Below are positions 22,845 to 31,811 of a DNA stretch of 64,000 nucleotides, piece after piece. The position numbers and the translations under genes are program-made. Within the stretch, counting starts at the first letter, position 1. Every line of letters begins with the position of its first letter. The notes beneath the pieces were generated by a model. It did no database searches. It saw only the letters and a list, made by a program, of their open reading frames with translations, and was not told the origin of the DNA. Source of the DNA: JBQCDV01 sp051960855 (GTDB taxonomy: Bacteria; Actinomycetota; Actinomycetes; JAJZTN01); the NCBI GenBank assembly GCA_051960855.1, contig JBQCDV010000038.1:1-64000 (forward strand). The letters run 5' to 3'.

Positions 22845-25800
22845 GCGCCGACATCACGGTCGTTGTCATCGTCTACAACGACGCTGCTCGACTGCCCGCC
22901 GCCGTCGACTCCGTGGTGGCTCAGCAGCTTCCCACTGGTCGGACCCTCGAGGTCATCGTCGTCGATGACGCCTCGACCGACGGCTCCGGAGACGTCGCCC
23001 GCCACCTCGCGCAGACGCGCAGCACGCCGAGCTGCGTCGTTCGGGCTCTGACCCTCCCCACCAACAGCGGCGGCTGCAGCCGGCCGCGCAACGTCGGGAT
23101 CGACGCCGCGCAGGGCCGCTACGTGATGTTTCTCGACAGTGACGACGTGCTGCCCCCGGGTGCCTGCGCCGCGCTGCTCGCCGCCGCCGAGCGGGAAGCC
23201 GCGCCGGTCGCGGCCGGACTGTGCATCCGACGGCATCTGGCGACGGGGCGTGACGAGCGCTGGTACCGCTACCTCTACGAGGCCGACGACGTCATCACCG
23301 ACCTCGCGGACCGGCCCGACCAGCTCTACGACACGCTGTCGACCAACAAGCTGTACCTGCGTAGCTACCTCGACGAGCACGGGCTGCGCTTCCCGGAGGG
23401 CCTGCACTACGAGGACCTGCTCTTCTCGACCAGCGCCTATGTGACAGCCGCGCGCATCGCCATCACGGCCGCCCCCGTCTACATCTGGCACATCGCCGAC
23501 GAGAGCGCGCCGGCCTCGATCAGCCACCGCCGCTTCGACCTGCGCAACTGGGCCGACCGGATGGAGGTGCACCGGCGTTCGGACGCGTACCTGCGGGAGG
23601 CGGGCGTCGCGGCGCACCTGCAGGGGGCCAAGGACCGCAAGTTCCTCAACCACGACCTCAAGCTCTTCCTCGAGGACGTCCTGACCTACCCCCCGGAACA
23701 GCGGACCCGGCTGCTCGACCTCGTCGCCGACTACCTGACAGAGCCGCGACCCGATGGCTTGCCGCCGGTGCTGGCCTCGGCCCCCGACGCGCATCGGCCC
23801 TCGCGCCTGGCGGCCTTCGTCGTCGCGGCCCGCGACCTTCCCCGGGTGCTGCAGGCGGCGAGGTTCTATGTCACCGGCCAGGTCGACTTCCCGGTCGTCG
23901 CGGGCGAGGACGACGGGGTGCGGCACCTGCGCTGGGAGGCGCGGGAGCTGGCCGGCGCCGACCTCGACCTGTCGGACACCGGCTGGCTGAGCGCTCCGCT
24001 CTCCCTCGTCCCGATCGGCGCGGTCGTCACACACGTTGCGCTCGAGGAGCCCAGCGGCGAGCTGCGCCTCACCGGCCGGCTGTGGGACGTCGGTGGTCGC
24101 CTGTGGGGTGGGGACCCCGAGCTGCTCCTCGTGGTGCGCGGTGCGCTGGGGCGACTGCGGTGGTCTCGCCCGCTGTCCGCCGTCAAGCCGGCCTCACCGG
24201 CGGAGCCGTGGGGCTTCGACGTCCCCGTGGACCTGGCCGCCGTCGCGCAGGCGCTGCGACCGGTCGACCTTGCGCTGGGCTCAGGGCCCGTCCTGCGTAT
24301 CGAGGCGACGCTGCAGGGCGAGACCCGGCGCGTGCGGCTCGCGCTCGACCTCGCCGACCGCGACGTGCTCCCACTCGACCTCGGGACGCTCGGAACCCGC
24401 TGGGCCCCGCTGCTGGGACGCAGCTGGGGACTGACCGAGCAGCGGGGTGTCCTGACCCTGCAGTTCCCATCCGCCGCTGCCGCGGTCACGTCGACGGGTG
24501 CGCTCGTCCGGCGTGCCAGAAGCTCCGGCTACGCCGGGCGCCTGCGCCGTGCCGCCCGTGTCGGCGCGGCCATCGCCCGCCGCCGTCCGCCCGCCGACCT
24601 GGTCTTCCGGCTCGCGCAGCGGCTGCCGGTGCGTCCGGGCACCGCGCTGTTCGAGAGCCACCTGGGGCGGCAGTACAGCGACAGCCCGAAGTACGTCTAC
24701 GAGGCACTCGTCCGCTCCGGGGCCCCGTGGCAGGTGACCTGGTCCTACGCCGACACCACCGCCGGCTTCCCCGCGTCGGCGAGGAGAGTGCGGCGCGGCA
24801 GCTGGCGCTGGGCGCTGGCGCTGGCCACCAGCGAGGTGTGGGTCGACAACCAGGGCTGGCCCCGATGGGTGACTAAGCGGCCCGAGCAGCGCTACCTGCA
24901 GACCTGGCACGGCACGCCCCTGAAGACGATGGGCTTCGACGAGCCGACCTTCAAGCGCGGCAGCGGCGCCGACCGAGCGCGGCTGCGCCGGATGGCCGAG
25001 CGCTGGGATTGGTTTGTGGCGCCGTCGCGCTACACCGAGGAGCGGCTCACCTCGGCGTTCGGCTACACGGGGGAGGTCCTCCGCGTCGGCTACCCGCGCA
25101 ACGACCGGCTCGTCCGCCACACGCCGGGCGACGTCCGCGCGGTCCGGCACCGCTTAGGGCTGCCGGACGGCAAGCGCGTCGTGCTCTACGCGCCCACGTT
25201 CCGTGACGCCGCGCGGAAGGCCGGGACGCCGTTCTCGCTGCCTCTTGACCCTGCCGAGTTCGCCCGGCGCTTCCCGGACGCGATCCTGCTGGTGCGCACC
25301 CACTACCTCGACGAGTGGAGCGCGCCCGAGGGGCTGCACGACAGCGTCCGCGACGTCAGCGGCCATCACGACGTGACCGACCTGATGCTCGCCGCAGACG
25401 TCCTCGTTACTGACTACTCGTCGGTCATGTTCGACTGGGTGACGACGGGACGACCGGTCGTCTTCTTTCCCTACGACTACGACGACTACGTCCGCGACCA
25501 GCGAGGCACCTACTTCGACCTGCTTGCCGAAGCCCCCGGCCCGGTCGCGATGACGGCACCCGAGCTGCTCGACCTGCTGGCGCTGCCCGACGCCGAGCTA
25601 CAGACCCGCTTCGCCGCCCGCTACCGCGACTTCGTCGACCGGTACACCGACTACGAGACCGGGCATGCCAGCGAGTCCGCGGTCGAGGCCGTCTTCGGCG
25701 TGCCCGCGCCGGTGGCGGACGAGCCCCCCGCCGAACGGCGTCGCGTCGTGATCGTCGCCAACTCCATCGACACCCTCGGCGGTGTGCAGCGCGTCGGGCA

Positions 25801-26878
25801 TGCCCTCGCCGCCGGCTTCGCCGAGCGCGGTCACGACGTCGAGCTGGTCGGGATCCGGCACGACGAGCCGCACCACGACTTCGCCGTTCGTGGATATCGC
25901 GCGTGGACGCTCTACGACGAGGGCTTCGAGCCGGGTCGACGCCTCCCCTCCCGCCTCAACCGGTTCGACCTGCCGCGTCGCCGGCAGCGCACGCGGATGC
26001 GGCGCGAGGCAGTCCGCCGGCTGTCCGGGGCCATCACCCGCGAGCCGGGCACGATCGTCATCTGCATGCAGGTGTGGGCGATGCGGTGGCTCAGCGGCTG
26101 CGACCTCAGCCGCGTGCGGCTGGTGGTCCAGTCGCACGAGGACTACTCGGCGTCGAAGGGGCTGACGCCGGCGTCGGAGGGATCGCTGCGCTACGCGCGC
26201 ATGGACCGCTACTACCGCGGGGCAGACCGGCTCCTCACGCTCACAGAGGAGGATGCAGCGGCCTTTCGGGCCGACGGGTTCCAGCACGTCGAGGCGATGC
26301 CCAACCCGCTGTCGATGGAGGTCGGGCCGCCTGCCGCGCTCACCGCGCCAGTGGTCCTCACCGTCGGCCGCTACGACGCCCAGAAGAACCAGGCCGCCCT
26401 CATCGACGCCTGGGCGCTGCTCGCGGACCGGCACCCCGGGTGGCGGTTGCGACTCGTCGGTGCCGGCCCGTTGGAGGCCGAACTGCGCGCGCAGGTGACC
26501 CGGCTGGGGCTCGACGGCTGCGTCGAGGTCGCAGGGCCGAGCAACGACGTGCGCGCCGAACTGCAGGCAGCGGCTGTCTTCGCGCTGCCCTCCGACTTCG
26601 AGGGCCTGCCCGTCGTCGTTGCCGAGGCCATGGCCAATGGCCTGCCCGTGGTTGCCTTCGACTGCGGCCCCGGGCTGCGCGAGATGGTGCAGGACGGCGA
26701 GACCGGGCTGCTGGTCGACAAGAACGACGTTGCCGGGCTGGCCGGCGCGCTCGAACGGCTCATGTCCGACCTCGAACTGCGCCGGCGGCTGGGGGCCGCT
26801 GGCCAGGTCGCCGTCCAGCGGTATGACCCGGCGGTCGTCTTCGAGCGCTGGGAGCGGCTCTTCGACGAGCTCGGCTAG
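22841..26878 (+). CDS. Three-domain wall-polymer synthase: GT2 + CDP-glycerol glycerophosphotransferase-like + GT4
   Basis: A 1345-residue cytosolic/peripheral enzyme with three transferase units. Residues about 1-250 are GT2 (VVVIVYNDAARLPAAVDSVV, DSDD at 99-102). Residues 250-600 are an undefined mostly beta linker. From about 600 to 950 there is a TagF/TarF-type polyol-phosphate transferase ([31 protein letters not shown] with H690, [28 protein letters not shown]). From about 968 to the end there is GT4 (VIVANSIDTLGGVQRVGHAL, PSDFEGLPVVVAEAMANG with the E-x7-E pair). Such a protein could add a sugar, extend with polyol phosphate and glycosylate the product. The order and the two N-terminal domains match the split genes at 42.5-46.5 kb. 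The ATG overlaps the upstream stop, and the stop overlaps that of the ABC ATPase. Confidence 0.92.
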   Translation: MSADITVVVIVYNDAARLPAAVDSVVAQQLPTGRTLEVIVVDDASTDGSGDVARHLAQTRSTPSCVVRALTLPTNSGGCSRPRNVGIDAAQGRYVMFLDSDDVLPPGACAALLAAAEREAAPVAAGLCIRRHLATGRDERWYRYLYEADDVITDLADRPDQLYDTLSTNKLYLRSYLDEHGLRFPEGLHYEDLLFSTSAYVTAARIAITAAPVYIWHIADESAPASISHRRFDLRNWADRMEVHRRSDAYLREAGVAAHLQGAKDRKFLNHDLKLFLEDVLTYPPEQRTRLLDLVADYLTEPRPDGLPPVLASAPDAHRPSRLAAFVVAARDLPRVLQAARFYVTGQVDFPVVAGEDDGVRHLRWEARELAGADLDLSDTGWLSAPLSLVPIGAVVTHVALEEPSGELRLTGRLWDVGGRLWGGDPELLLVVRGALGRLRWSRPLSAVKPASPAEPWGFDVPVDLAAVAQALRPVDLALGSGPVLRIEATLQGETRRVRLALDLADRDVLPLDLGTLGTRWAPLLGRSWGLTEQRGVLTLQFPSAAAAVTSTGALVRRARSSGYAGRLRRAARVGAAIARRRPPADLVFRLAQRLPVRPGTALFESHLGRQYSDSPKYVYEALVRSGAPWQVTWSYADTTAGFPASARRVRRGSWRWALALATSEVWVDNQGWPRWVTKRPEQRYLQTWHGTPLKTMGFDEPTFKRGSGADRARLRRMAERWDWFVAPSRYTEERLTSAFGYTGEVLRVGYPRNDRLVRHTPGDVRAVRHRLGLPDGKRVVLYAPTFRDAARKAGTPFSLPLDPAEFARRFPDAILLVRTHYLDEWSAPEGLHDSVRDVSGHHDVTDLMLAADVLVTDYSSVMFDWVTTGRPVVFFPYDYDDYVRDQRGTYFDLLAEAPGPVAMTAPELLDLLALPDAELQTRFAARYRDFVDRYTDYETGHASESAVEAVFGVPAPVADEPPAERRRVVIVANSIDTLGGVQRVGHALAAGFAERGHDVELVGIRHDEPHHDFAVRGYRAWTLYDEGFEPGRRLPSRLNRFDLPRRRQRTRMRREAVRRLSGAITREPGTIVICMQVWAMRWLSGCDLSRVRLVVQSHEDYSASKGLTPASEGSLRYARMDRYYRGADRLLTLTEEDAAAFRADGFQHVEAMPNPLSMEVGPPAALTAPVVLTVGRYDAQKNQAALIDAWALLADRHPGWRLRLVGAGPLEAELRAQVTRLGLDGCVEVAGPSNDVRAELQAAAVFALPSDFEGLPVVVAEAMANGLPVVAFDCGPGLREMVQDGETGLLVDKNDVAGLAGALERLMSDLELRRRLGAAGQVAVQRYDPAVVFERWERLFDELG

Positions 26879-28152
26879 CCGGAGTGGGCGGCGTTCGTGG
26901 TCTCGTCGCCGGTGTTCGCGTCGCTGCGTGAGGTGCTGCCCACACTGCTACCTGCAGTGCTACCGGGACCGCTCTCGCTGGGGGAGGCGGTCGACGCCGT
27001 TCCTGGCCCGGGCTGCCCGTCGCCGGAGAGCAGCGCCATCGCTTTGCGCGACTGGGAGTAGGCCCGGTAGACCGCGCGCGTCAGGCCGAGACGACGACCG
27101 CCCTTGCGTGGCTGCTGCGGGTCGAAGTCGTCGTTGTCGACGGCCAGCGGCGAGTCCTCGCGGGTGAGCAGGGCCACGATCTCCTCGCGCACGATGCGGC
27201 GCAGGTCGTCCTCGGTTGCCATGTCGAACCATTCCTCGGATGTCGGGTCGGCGCCGCTCGGGGGCAGGAGCGGGTAGAGCGGGATCGTCGTGCGGGTGGT
27301 GCCCTTCGGGTCGTAGCGCGCCTCGTAGGCATCCACGACGTCGTCGGCGGGGCCGTCCATCAGCATCCGGCCGTCCTCCAGCCAGATCGCGCGGTCGCAG
27401 GTCTCGCGGACCACGGCTAGCGAGTGGCTCACGAGGAACACGGTGCCGGCCTCCTCGCGCAACTCGGCGATGCGGCGTTCGCTCTTCTGCCGGAACTCCG
27501 CATCGCCCGTCGCCAGCGCCTCGTCGATGAGCAGCACGTCGTGGGACTGTGCGGCTGCGATCGCGAACCGCAGGCGTGCTCCCATCCCGGAGGAGTAGGT
27601 GCGCATGGGCAACGAGATGAAGTCTCCGATGCCGGCGAAGTCGACGATGTCCTCGTAGGAATCCTTGACCTGCTGGGGCGTCATGCCCATCGCGAGACAG
27701 CCGAGCTCGACGTTGCGCTCCCCGCTCAGGTCGTTCATGAGGGCCGCGTTGACGCCGAGCAGGCTCGCCTTGCCCCGCGTCCAGACGGTCCCGCGCTCGG
27801 GCGGCAGGAGGCCGGCGATCGCCCGTAGCAGCGTCGACTTGCCCGACCCGTTACGGCCGATGAGCCCGATGGCCTCACCCTCGTACGCGGTGAAGCTGAC
27901 GCCCTTGACGGCGTGGACCTCGCGCAGGGTGGGGGCATTCTGCCGACGCAGGATGCGGCGGAACGCGTTGGCGGCGTTGCCCTTGCCCGTCCCACTGCCG
28001 TAGACGCGGTAGACGACATGGACGTCGTCGACCACCACCGTCGGAGGCACGTCGAAGGGCCACGGGGTGGAGGACTCCACCGGTGCCGAGGGTGTGTCGC
28101 TGGCGCCCGGTTCAGCGAACCGGAAGCGGGTGTCCGTCTCAGCCGCGGCCAT
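26875..28152 (-). CDS. ABC transporter ATPase for teichoic-acid-type polymer export (TagH/Wzt-like)
   Basis: ATPase that powers export of a lipid-linked glycopolymer. It is 425 residues: an N-terminal extension, then the ATPase domain with Walker A GLIGRNGSGKSTLL (98-106 core), ALMNDLSGERNVELG, signature YSSGMGARLRFAIA and Walker B DVLLIDEALATGD. These sequences are diagnostic for the TagH/Wzt/RfbE group. After about residue 280 comes a long low-complexity C-terminal region rich in Ser/Gly/Thr (about 365-425), of unknown role. It overlaps the upstream permease by 14 nt, so the two form one operon. It is convergent with the polymerase fusion, its probable source of cargo. Confidence 0.93.
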   Translation of the reverse strand: MAAAETDTRFRFAEPGASDTPSAPVESSTPWPFDVPPTVVVDDVHVVYRVYGSGTGKGNAANAFRRILRRQNAPTLREVHAVKGVSFTAYEGEAIGLIGRNGSGKSTLLRAIAGLLPPERGTVWTRGKASLLGVNAALMNDLSGERNVELGCLAMGMTPQQVKDSYEDIVDFAGIGDFISLPMRTYSSGMGARLRFAIAAAQSHDVLLIDEALATGDAEFRQKSERRIAELREEAGTVFLVSHSLAVVRETCDRAIWLEDGRMLMDGPADDVVDAYEARYDPKGTTRTTIPLYPLLPPSGADPTSEEWFDMATEDDLRRIVREEIVALLTREDSPLAVDNDDFDPQQPRKGGRRLGLTRAVYRAYSQSRKAMALLSGDGQPGPGTASTASPSESGPGSTAGSSVGSTSRSDANTGDETTNAAHSG

Positions 28153-29113
28153 AGGTCTCCTCCCCTCGGTAGAAGACGGTGAAGCCGACGAGCAGGCCGA
28201 CGACCGCCCAGACGATCGCGTACAGCCAGGTGTGCGGCCCGGCGTTGTGCTCCCGCAGCAGGGCGTCGCGGATGAGTTCGATGTAGACGGAGCCCGGGTT
28301 GGCTGCGAGTAGGAACTTGATGAGGTGGGGTGCGTCCTTGGCCTTGTCCTGGATCGAGTAGAAGACGCCCGAGAGGTAGAGCCAGGTGCGCAGGATGAAC
28401 GGGAGCAGCTGGCTGACGTCCGGGATGTTCGCGCCGATGCGTGCCATCACGAAGCTGGCGCCGACGTTGAACATCGTCTGCAGCAGCAGGGCGGGAAACA
28501 CGAGGAGCCAGGCGAACGTCAGCGGCTCGCCGGTCAGCAGCACGATGATCGCCAGCACCACCATCGAGACCGCCAACTGCTGCAGCTCGATGATGACCAG
28601 CGCCAGCGGCAGGGTGGCCCGCGGGAAGTGCATTGCCCGGATGAAGCCGAGGTTGTCGATGATGGCGCGGGCACCGCTCTGGACCGAACGCTGCGTGTAG
28701 GTGAAGACGAAGATGCCGCAGACGAGGTAGGCGATGTAGTTGGGAACGCCGGACTTCGTCTTCAGCAGGATGCCGAACACGAGGTAGTAGACCGCGGCGT
28801 TGAGCAGCGGCGTGAGGACCTGCCAGACCTGCCCGAGGCGGGCGGTGCTGTACACGGCGAGGTTGCGCGCACTGGCGAAGGAGACGATGAAGTGCCGGCG
28901 ACCCCAGAGCTCGGCGAGGTACTGCCCGAGCGGAGGGCGCTCCGCCGACTGCTGCAGGCCCATCCGCTCCGCGAACGCGCCGAGGGACTCGCCCGAGCGC
29001 TGGGCAAAGTGCGAGGAGGCCTCGCGCGGGTCGTTGTCAGGAGCCGGTGAGCTTCGGCCCGAGTCGTCGCCCGGGCCCCCACTGCCGCCGGTCCTGGCCA
29101 CCGCTGTCGTCAC
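28139..29113 (-). CDS. ABC transporter permease for polymer export (TagG/Wzm-like)
   Basis: Membrane subunit of 324 residues in the ABC-2 polysaccharide export family. A long cytosolic N-terminus precedes the helices; LWGRRHFIVSFASARNLAVY is the typical amphipathic entry. Six helices follow, including YLVFGILLKTKSGVPNYIAY and FRAMHFPRATLPLALVI-type regions (positions about 110-310). GTG 29113 was chosen because it begins 8 nt after a TAGGCT box and excludes a low-quality upstream extension. The gene overlaps the ATPase start. It exports a diphosphate-lipid-linked chain to the outer face for ligation by LCP proteins. Confidence 0.9.
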   Translation of the reverse strand: MTTAVARTGGSGGPGDDSGRSSPAPDNDPREASSHFAQRSGESLGAFAERMGLQQSAERPPLGQYLAELWGRRHFIVSFASARNLAVYSTARLGQVWQVLTPLLNAAVYYLVFGILLKTKSGVPNYIAYLVCGIFVFTYTQRSVQSGARAIIDNLGFIRAMHFPRATLPLALVIIELQQLAVSMVVLAIIVLLTGEPLTFAWLLVFPALLLQTMFNVGASFVMARIGANIPDVSQLLPFILRTWLYLSGVFYSIQDKAKDAPHLIKFLLAANPGSVYIELIRDALLREHNAGPHTWLYAIVWAVVGLLVGFTVFYRGEETYGRG

Positions 29114-29121
29114 GGGGGCCA

Positions 29122-29127
29122 AGCCTA
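29122..29127 (-). promoter_or_regulatory. -10-like box for the exporter operon
   Basis: TAGGCT on the minus strand ends 8 nt before the GTG at 29113. It supports that start. Confidence 0.45.
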
Positions 29128-29244
29128 GGCGAGCGGCCCGCCTGTGCCTGCTCACCCCGGCGCCTCGTCGTCCACAGACGGCAATCCGTTGCTCTTTCCT
29201 CCACAGCGCACTGGCATCCCACCTGCTCAGGGGGCCGTCGCGCC

Positions 29245-29250
29245 TAACTT
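29245..29250 (+). promoter_or_regulatory. -10-like box for the HNH gene
   Basis: TAACTT ends 7 nt before the ATG at 29258. Confidence 0.4.
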
Positions 29251-29257
29251 CGAACCT

Positions 29258-30838
29258 ATGTACGAGTCCTCGAATGACCCTCCTATCCCTGAGGGAGACG
29301 GCTGTGGGAGTGGCGGCTTCCGGCGAGCGCATGCCGCTCCCGAGGGCGGCGCCTTCACCTTCAGCGGTCGCAGCCCTGGGGCGGAGGTGGTGGCGGACCT
29401 GGAGCGCCTGGAGCTACCGCGATGCTCGGACGCGGAGGTCGTGGAGGTCATCAAGGCGTGGCAAGCGGTGGAGTCGCGCGCGAAGGCACGACTGTGGGAG
29501 GCGGTGACGGAGTTCATGCGGCGTCGCCCCCGAGAGGGACGAGGCGAGGACCCCGGTGCGCCGTGGGACCGGGACGTATCGGGATTCGCCACGGCAGAGG
29601 TCGCGGCTGCCTTGAACCTGCCGTTGTCCGCCGCTGACAACCTCGCGGCGGAAGCCGCCGAGGTCCAGCAGCAGTACCCGGCGCTGGTCGAGTCCTTGGG
29701 CGAGGGCCGCGTCAACCCCTCCCGCTTCTACACGGTCGTCCGCGGGCTGCGCGGGGTGGACGAGAAGGTCGCCCAGGCGGTGCTGGAGGCGGTGCTTCCC
29801 GATGCCGAGGGCCCGGTGTCCAACGGGACCCTGCGCAGCCGCCTGCGGCGTGCGGTGATGCGCGCCGACCCGGAGGCCGCCGTTCGCCGCTGCGAGGAGG
29901 CCGCCCGCCGGGACACCGCCCTGGTCCTCCACCCGAGAGAGGACGCGATGGCCAGCCTCGTGGCGACCGCCCCCGCGGTGGACCTGGTCGCCGTGCACAC
30001 GGCGGTCGACGCCTTCGCGAAAACGCTGGCCGACGCCGGCGCTCCAGGGGCGCTGGCCAAGCTTCGCGTGCGCTCCCTTCAGGAGCTCGTCCTCACCCAC
30101 CCCGCCATCACGGGCCTGGGTCCATGGCAGCGCGCTCTCGGACTGCCCGTCACCAGTGACACCTCCCGCACCCGTGGAGGGGCGCCTGCCGGACGGGAGC
30201 GGGGCCAAGCGACTGGCGGGGTCGGCTCGACAGCGGACGACGCCGTGGGAGGCGTCGACGACGAAGGGCGGCTCCAGCTGGGGCTGCCGTTGAGTGAGAT
30301 CCCCACCTTCGGCTGCGGATCCGCCGGCAGGTTCTCCTCACTGACGATGGTGGCCATTCCATATGACGTGCTCCTGGGCGTCAGCGAGGCGCCTGGCGAG
30401 CTCGTGGGCTACGGGCCGCTTCCGGCTCCGGTGGCCCGCGCTATCGCCGGCGATCAGACCGGTACCTGGCAGAGACTCGTGACCGATCCGCTCAGCGGCT
30501 CCGTGCAGGACTTCGGGACGACGCGCTATCGGCCTCCGGCCAAACTGGCCGGCCACGTCGTCACCCGAGACTGGACATGTCGAGCTCCCGGCTGCTCTGC
30601 CCCTGCCGTCGTCTGCGACCTCGATCACGCGACCCCGTACCGCCATGACGGTACGGGTGGGGCCACCTGCGCGGCCAACCTCATCCCGCTGTGCCGTCGG
30701 CACCACCGGTGCAAGACGTTCACGGGCTGGACGGTGCGGCGTGAGCCCGACGGCAGAGTCGTCTGGCGCACACCCACGGGGCACGAGTACGTGACCTATC
30801 CCGACGGGCCGGTCCAGGACTGGGCGGCGCAGGACTGA
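29258..30838 (+). CDS. DUF222/13E12-family HNH endonuclease protein
   Basis: A 526-residue protein of the actinobacterial 13E12 repeat family. The helical DUF222 region spans about residues 45-330 (AEVAAALNLPLSAADNLAAE, LGEGRVNPSRFYTVVRGL). The HNH nuclease domain is near the C-terminus: CRAPGCSAPAVVCDLDHATP then NLIPLCRRHHRCKT, with four cysteines/histidines for zinc and the catalytic histidine. Members are numerous in actinobacterial genomes and their role is unsettled; some behave as dispersed repeats. It stands alone between the exporter operon and the G1P-dehydrogenase operon. Its 3' end runs into a 30-bp tandem repeat. Confidence 0.9.
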   Translation: MYESSNDPPIPEGDGCGSGGFRRAHAAPEGGAFTFSGRSPGAEVVADLERLELPRCSDAEVVEVIKAWQAVESRAKARLWEAVTEFMRRRPREGRGEDPGAPWDRDVSGFATAEVAAALNLPLSAADNLAAEAAEVQQQYPALVESLGEGRVNPSRFYTVVRGLRGVDEKVAQAVLEAVLPDAEGPVSNGTLRSRLRRAVMRADPEAAVRRCEEAARRDTALVLHPREDAMASLVATAPAVDLVAVHTAVDAFAKTLADAGAPGALAKLRVRSLQELVLTHPAITGLGPWQRALGLPVTSDTSRTRGGAPAGRERGQATGGVGSTADDAVGGVDDEGRLQLGLPLSEIPTFGCGSAGRFSSLTMVAIPYDVLLGVSEAPGELVGYGPLPAPVARAIAGDQTGTWQRLVTDPLSGSVQDFGTTRYRPPAKLAGHVVTRDWTCRAPGCSAPAVVCDLDHATPYRHDGTGGATCAANLIPLCRRHHRCKTFTGWTVRREPDGRVVWRTPTGHEYVTYPDGPVQDWAAQD

Positions 30839-30900
30839 GCGGTCCAGGACTGGGCGGCGCAGGACTGAGCGGCGCAGGACTGGGCGGCGCAGGAGCCCGC
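30811..30900. repeat. 15/30-bp tandem repeat spanning the HNH stop codon
   Basis: A 30-bp unit is present perfectly at 30811-30840 and 30841-30870, with a divergent third copy to 30900. Each unit is two related 15-mers (GGTCCAGGACTGGGC and GGCGCAGGACTGAGC), giving six 15-bp steps. The TGA of the HNH gene is inside the first unit. The array ends at the stop codon of the convergent glycosyltransferase. Confidence 0.92.
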
Positions 30901-31811
30901 TAGATGACGGGCGGCCTGCCGAGCAGGGTCATGCGCCAGGCGGTGGTCCAGCGCATGGGCTGGCGCGGGCCGGCGTCGGTCCTCCATCCCTCGGCAAAAC
31001 CGCGCAGCCAGACAGCCAGGTCGCGGCTGGGTCGCAGCCGGACAGTCATGAGCGCCGTCCAGACGGCGAGGTAGGCGACCGCCATTGGCCACGGCAGGCG
31101 TCGGCGCGCAAGCCACACTCGGTTGCGCGCGTTGAGGCGGAGGTAGGCGGCATGGCGGCCAGGCGTGGTCGCCGGATGCTCGACAACGACCAACGGCTCG
31201 TAGGCGATCGCCCACCCGGCGTCGAGGGCGCGCCAGGCCAGGTCCGTCTCCTCGTGGGCGTAGCCGAACTCGTCGGGCAGACCGCCGACGGACTCGAGCA
31301 CCGTCCGTCGCACGGCGCATGCGCCTCCCAGGAAGGTGGTGACGTCCGAGCCACGCCGGGGGTCTCCCACCAGCACTCGCGGCACGTGTCGCCGTTGCAC
31401 GGCTCCAGAGCCGGGGTCGGCCAGCAGGAAGCTCAGGATTCCCAGACCGGGGCGGTTGGCGAAGGAGGTGACGATGACACGTCCCGCATCTTCGGCAGCG
31501 AACTCGGCGTCATCGTCGAGGAAGGCCACGACTGGTGCCGCGGTCGCGGCCCAGCCCACGTTGCGGCCACCGGGGATGCCGAGGTTCGTCTCGAGGTCGA
31601 TGGCCCTGACGCCGGGCATCGGTGGGACGGGAGCGCCGTTGCCGACGACGACGATCTCCGCCGTCACGTCGCGGAACCGGCGGACGCTGTCGACCGCGCG
31701 CGCCAGTTCGGCGGGGCGGTCGCCCATTGTCAGGATGACGACGGCGAGGTCCGGCGAGGCGCCGTTCGGGCTGGTAGTGCCGCTGGCCGCGGGAGTTGCC
31801 GGCGGCTTCAT
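30900..31811 (-). CDS. Family 2 glycosyltransferase (rhamnosyltransferase-like)
   Basis: A 303-residue GT-A enzyme. The motifs are LAVVILTMGDRPAELARAVD, NLGIPGGRNVGW, the DXD region VAFLDDDAEFAAED, GGACAVRRTVLESVGG and EFGYAHEETDLAWRALDAGW, resembling actinobacterial WcaA/GT2 rhamnosyl- or mannosyltransferases. A C-terminal hydrophobic stretch with WPMAVAYLAVWTALMTV may contact the membrane. ATG 31811 overlaps the upstream stop (ATGA), which fixes the start and makes it the last gene of the G1P-dehydrogenase operon. It could glycosylate the product of that pathway. The donor is unknown. Confidence 0.87.
   Translation of the reverse strand: MKPPATPAASGTTSPNGASPDLAVVILTMGDRPAELARAVDSVRRFRDVTAEIVVVGNGAPVPPMPGVRAIDLETNLGIPGGRNVGWAATAAPVVAFLDDDAEFAAEDAGRVIVTSFANRPGLGILSFLLADPGSGAVQRRHVPRVLVGDPRRGSDVTTFLGGACAVRRTVLESVGGLPDEFGYAHEETDLAWRALDAGWAIAYEPLVVVEHPATTPGRHAAYLRLNARNRVWLARRRLPWPMAVAYLAVWTALMTVRLRPSRDLAVWLRGFAEGWRTDAGPRQPMRWTTAWRMTLLGRPPVI

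Noticed and set aside
29114..29332. Longer start for the exporter permease
   Set aside because: Extension is low-complexity and overlaps the promoter-like box; GTG 29113 sits 8 nt after TAGGCT.
29258..30838. HNH protein as a homing intron or insertion sequence
   Set aside because: No terminal inverted repeats, target duplication or interrupted gene; it fits the ordinary 13E12 family.
30811..30900. CRISPR-like array
   Set aside because: Units are directly adjacent, without spacers, and no cas genes are near; it is a plain tandem repeat.
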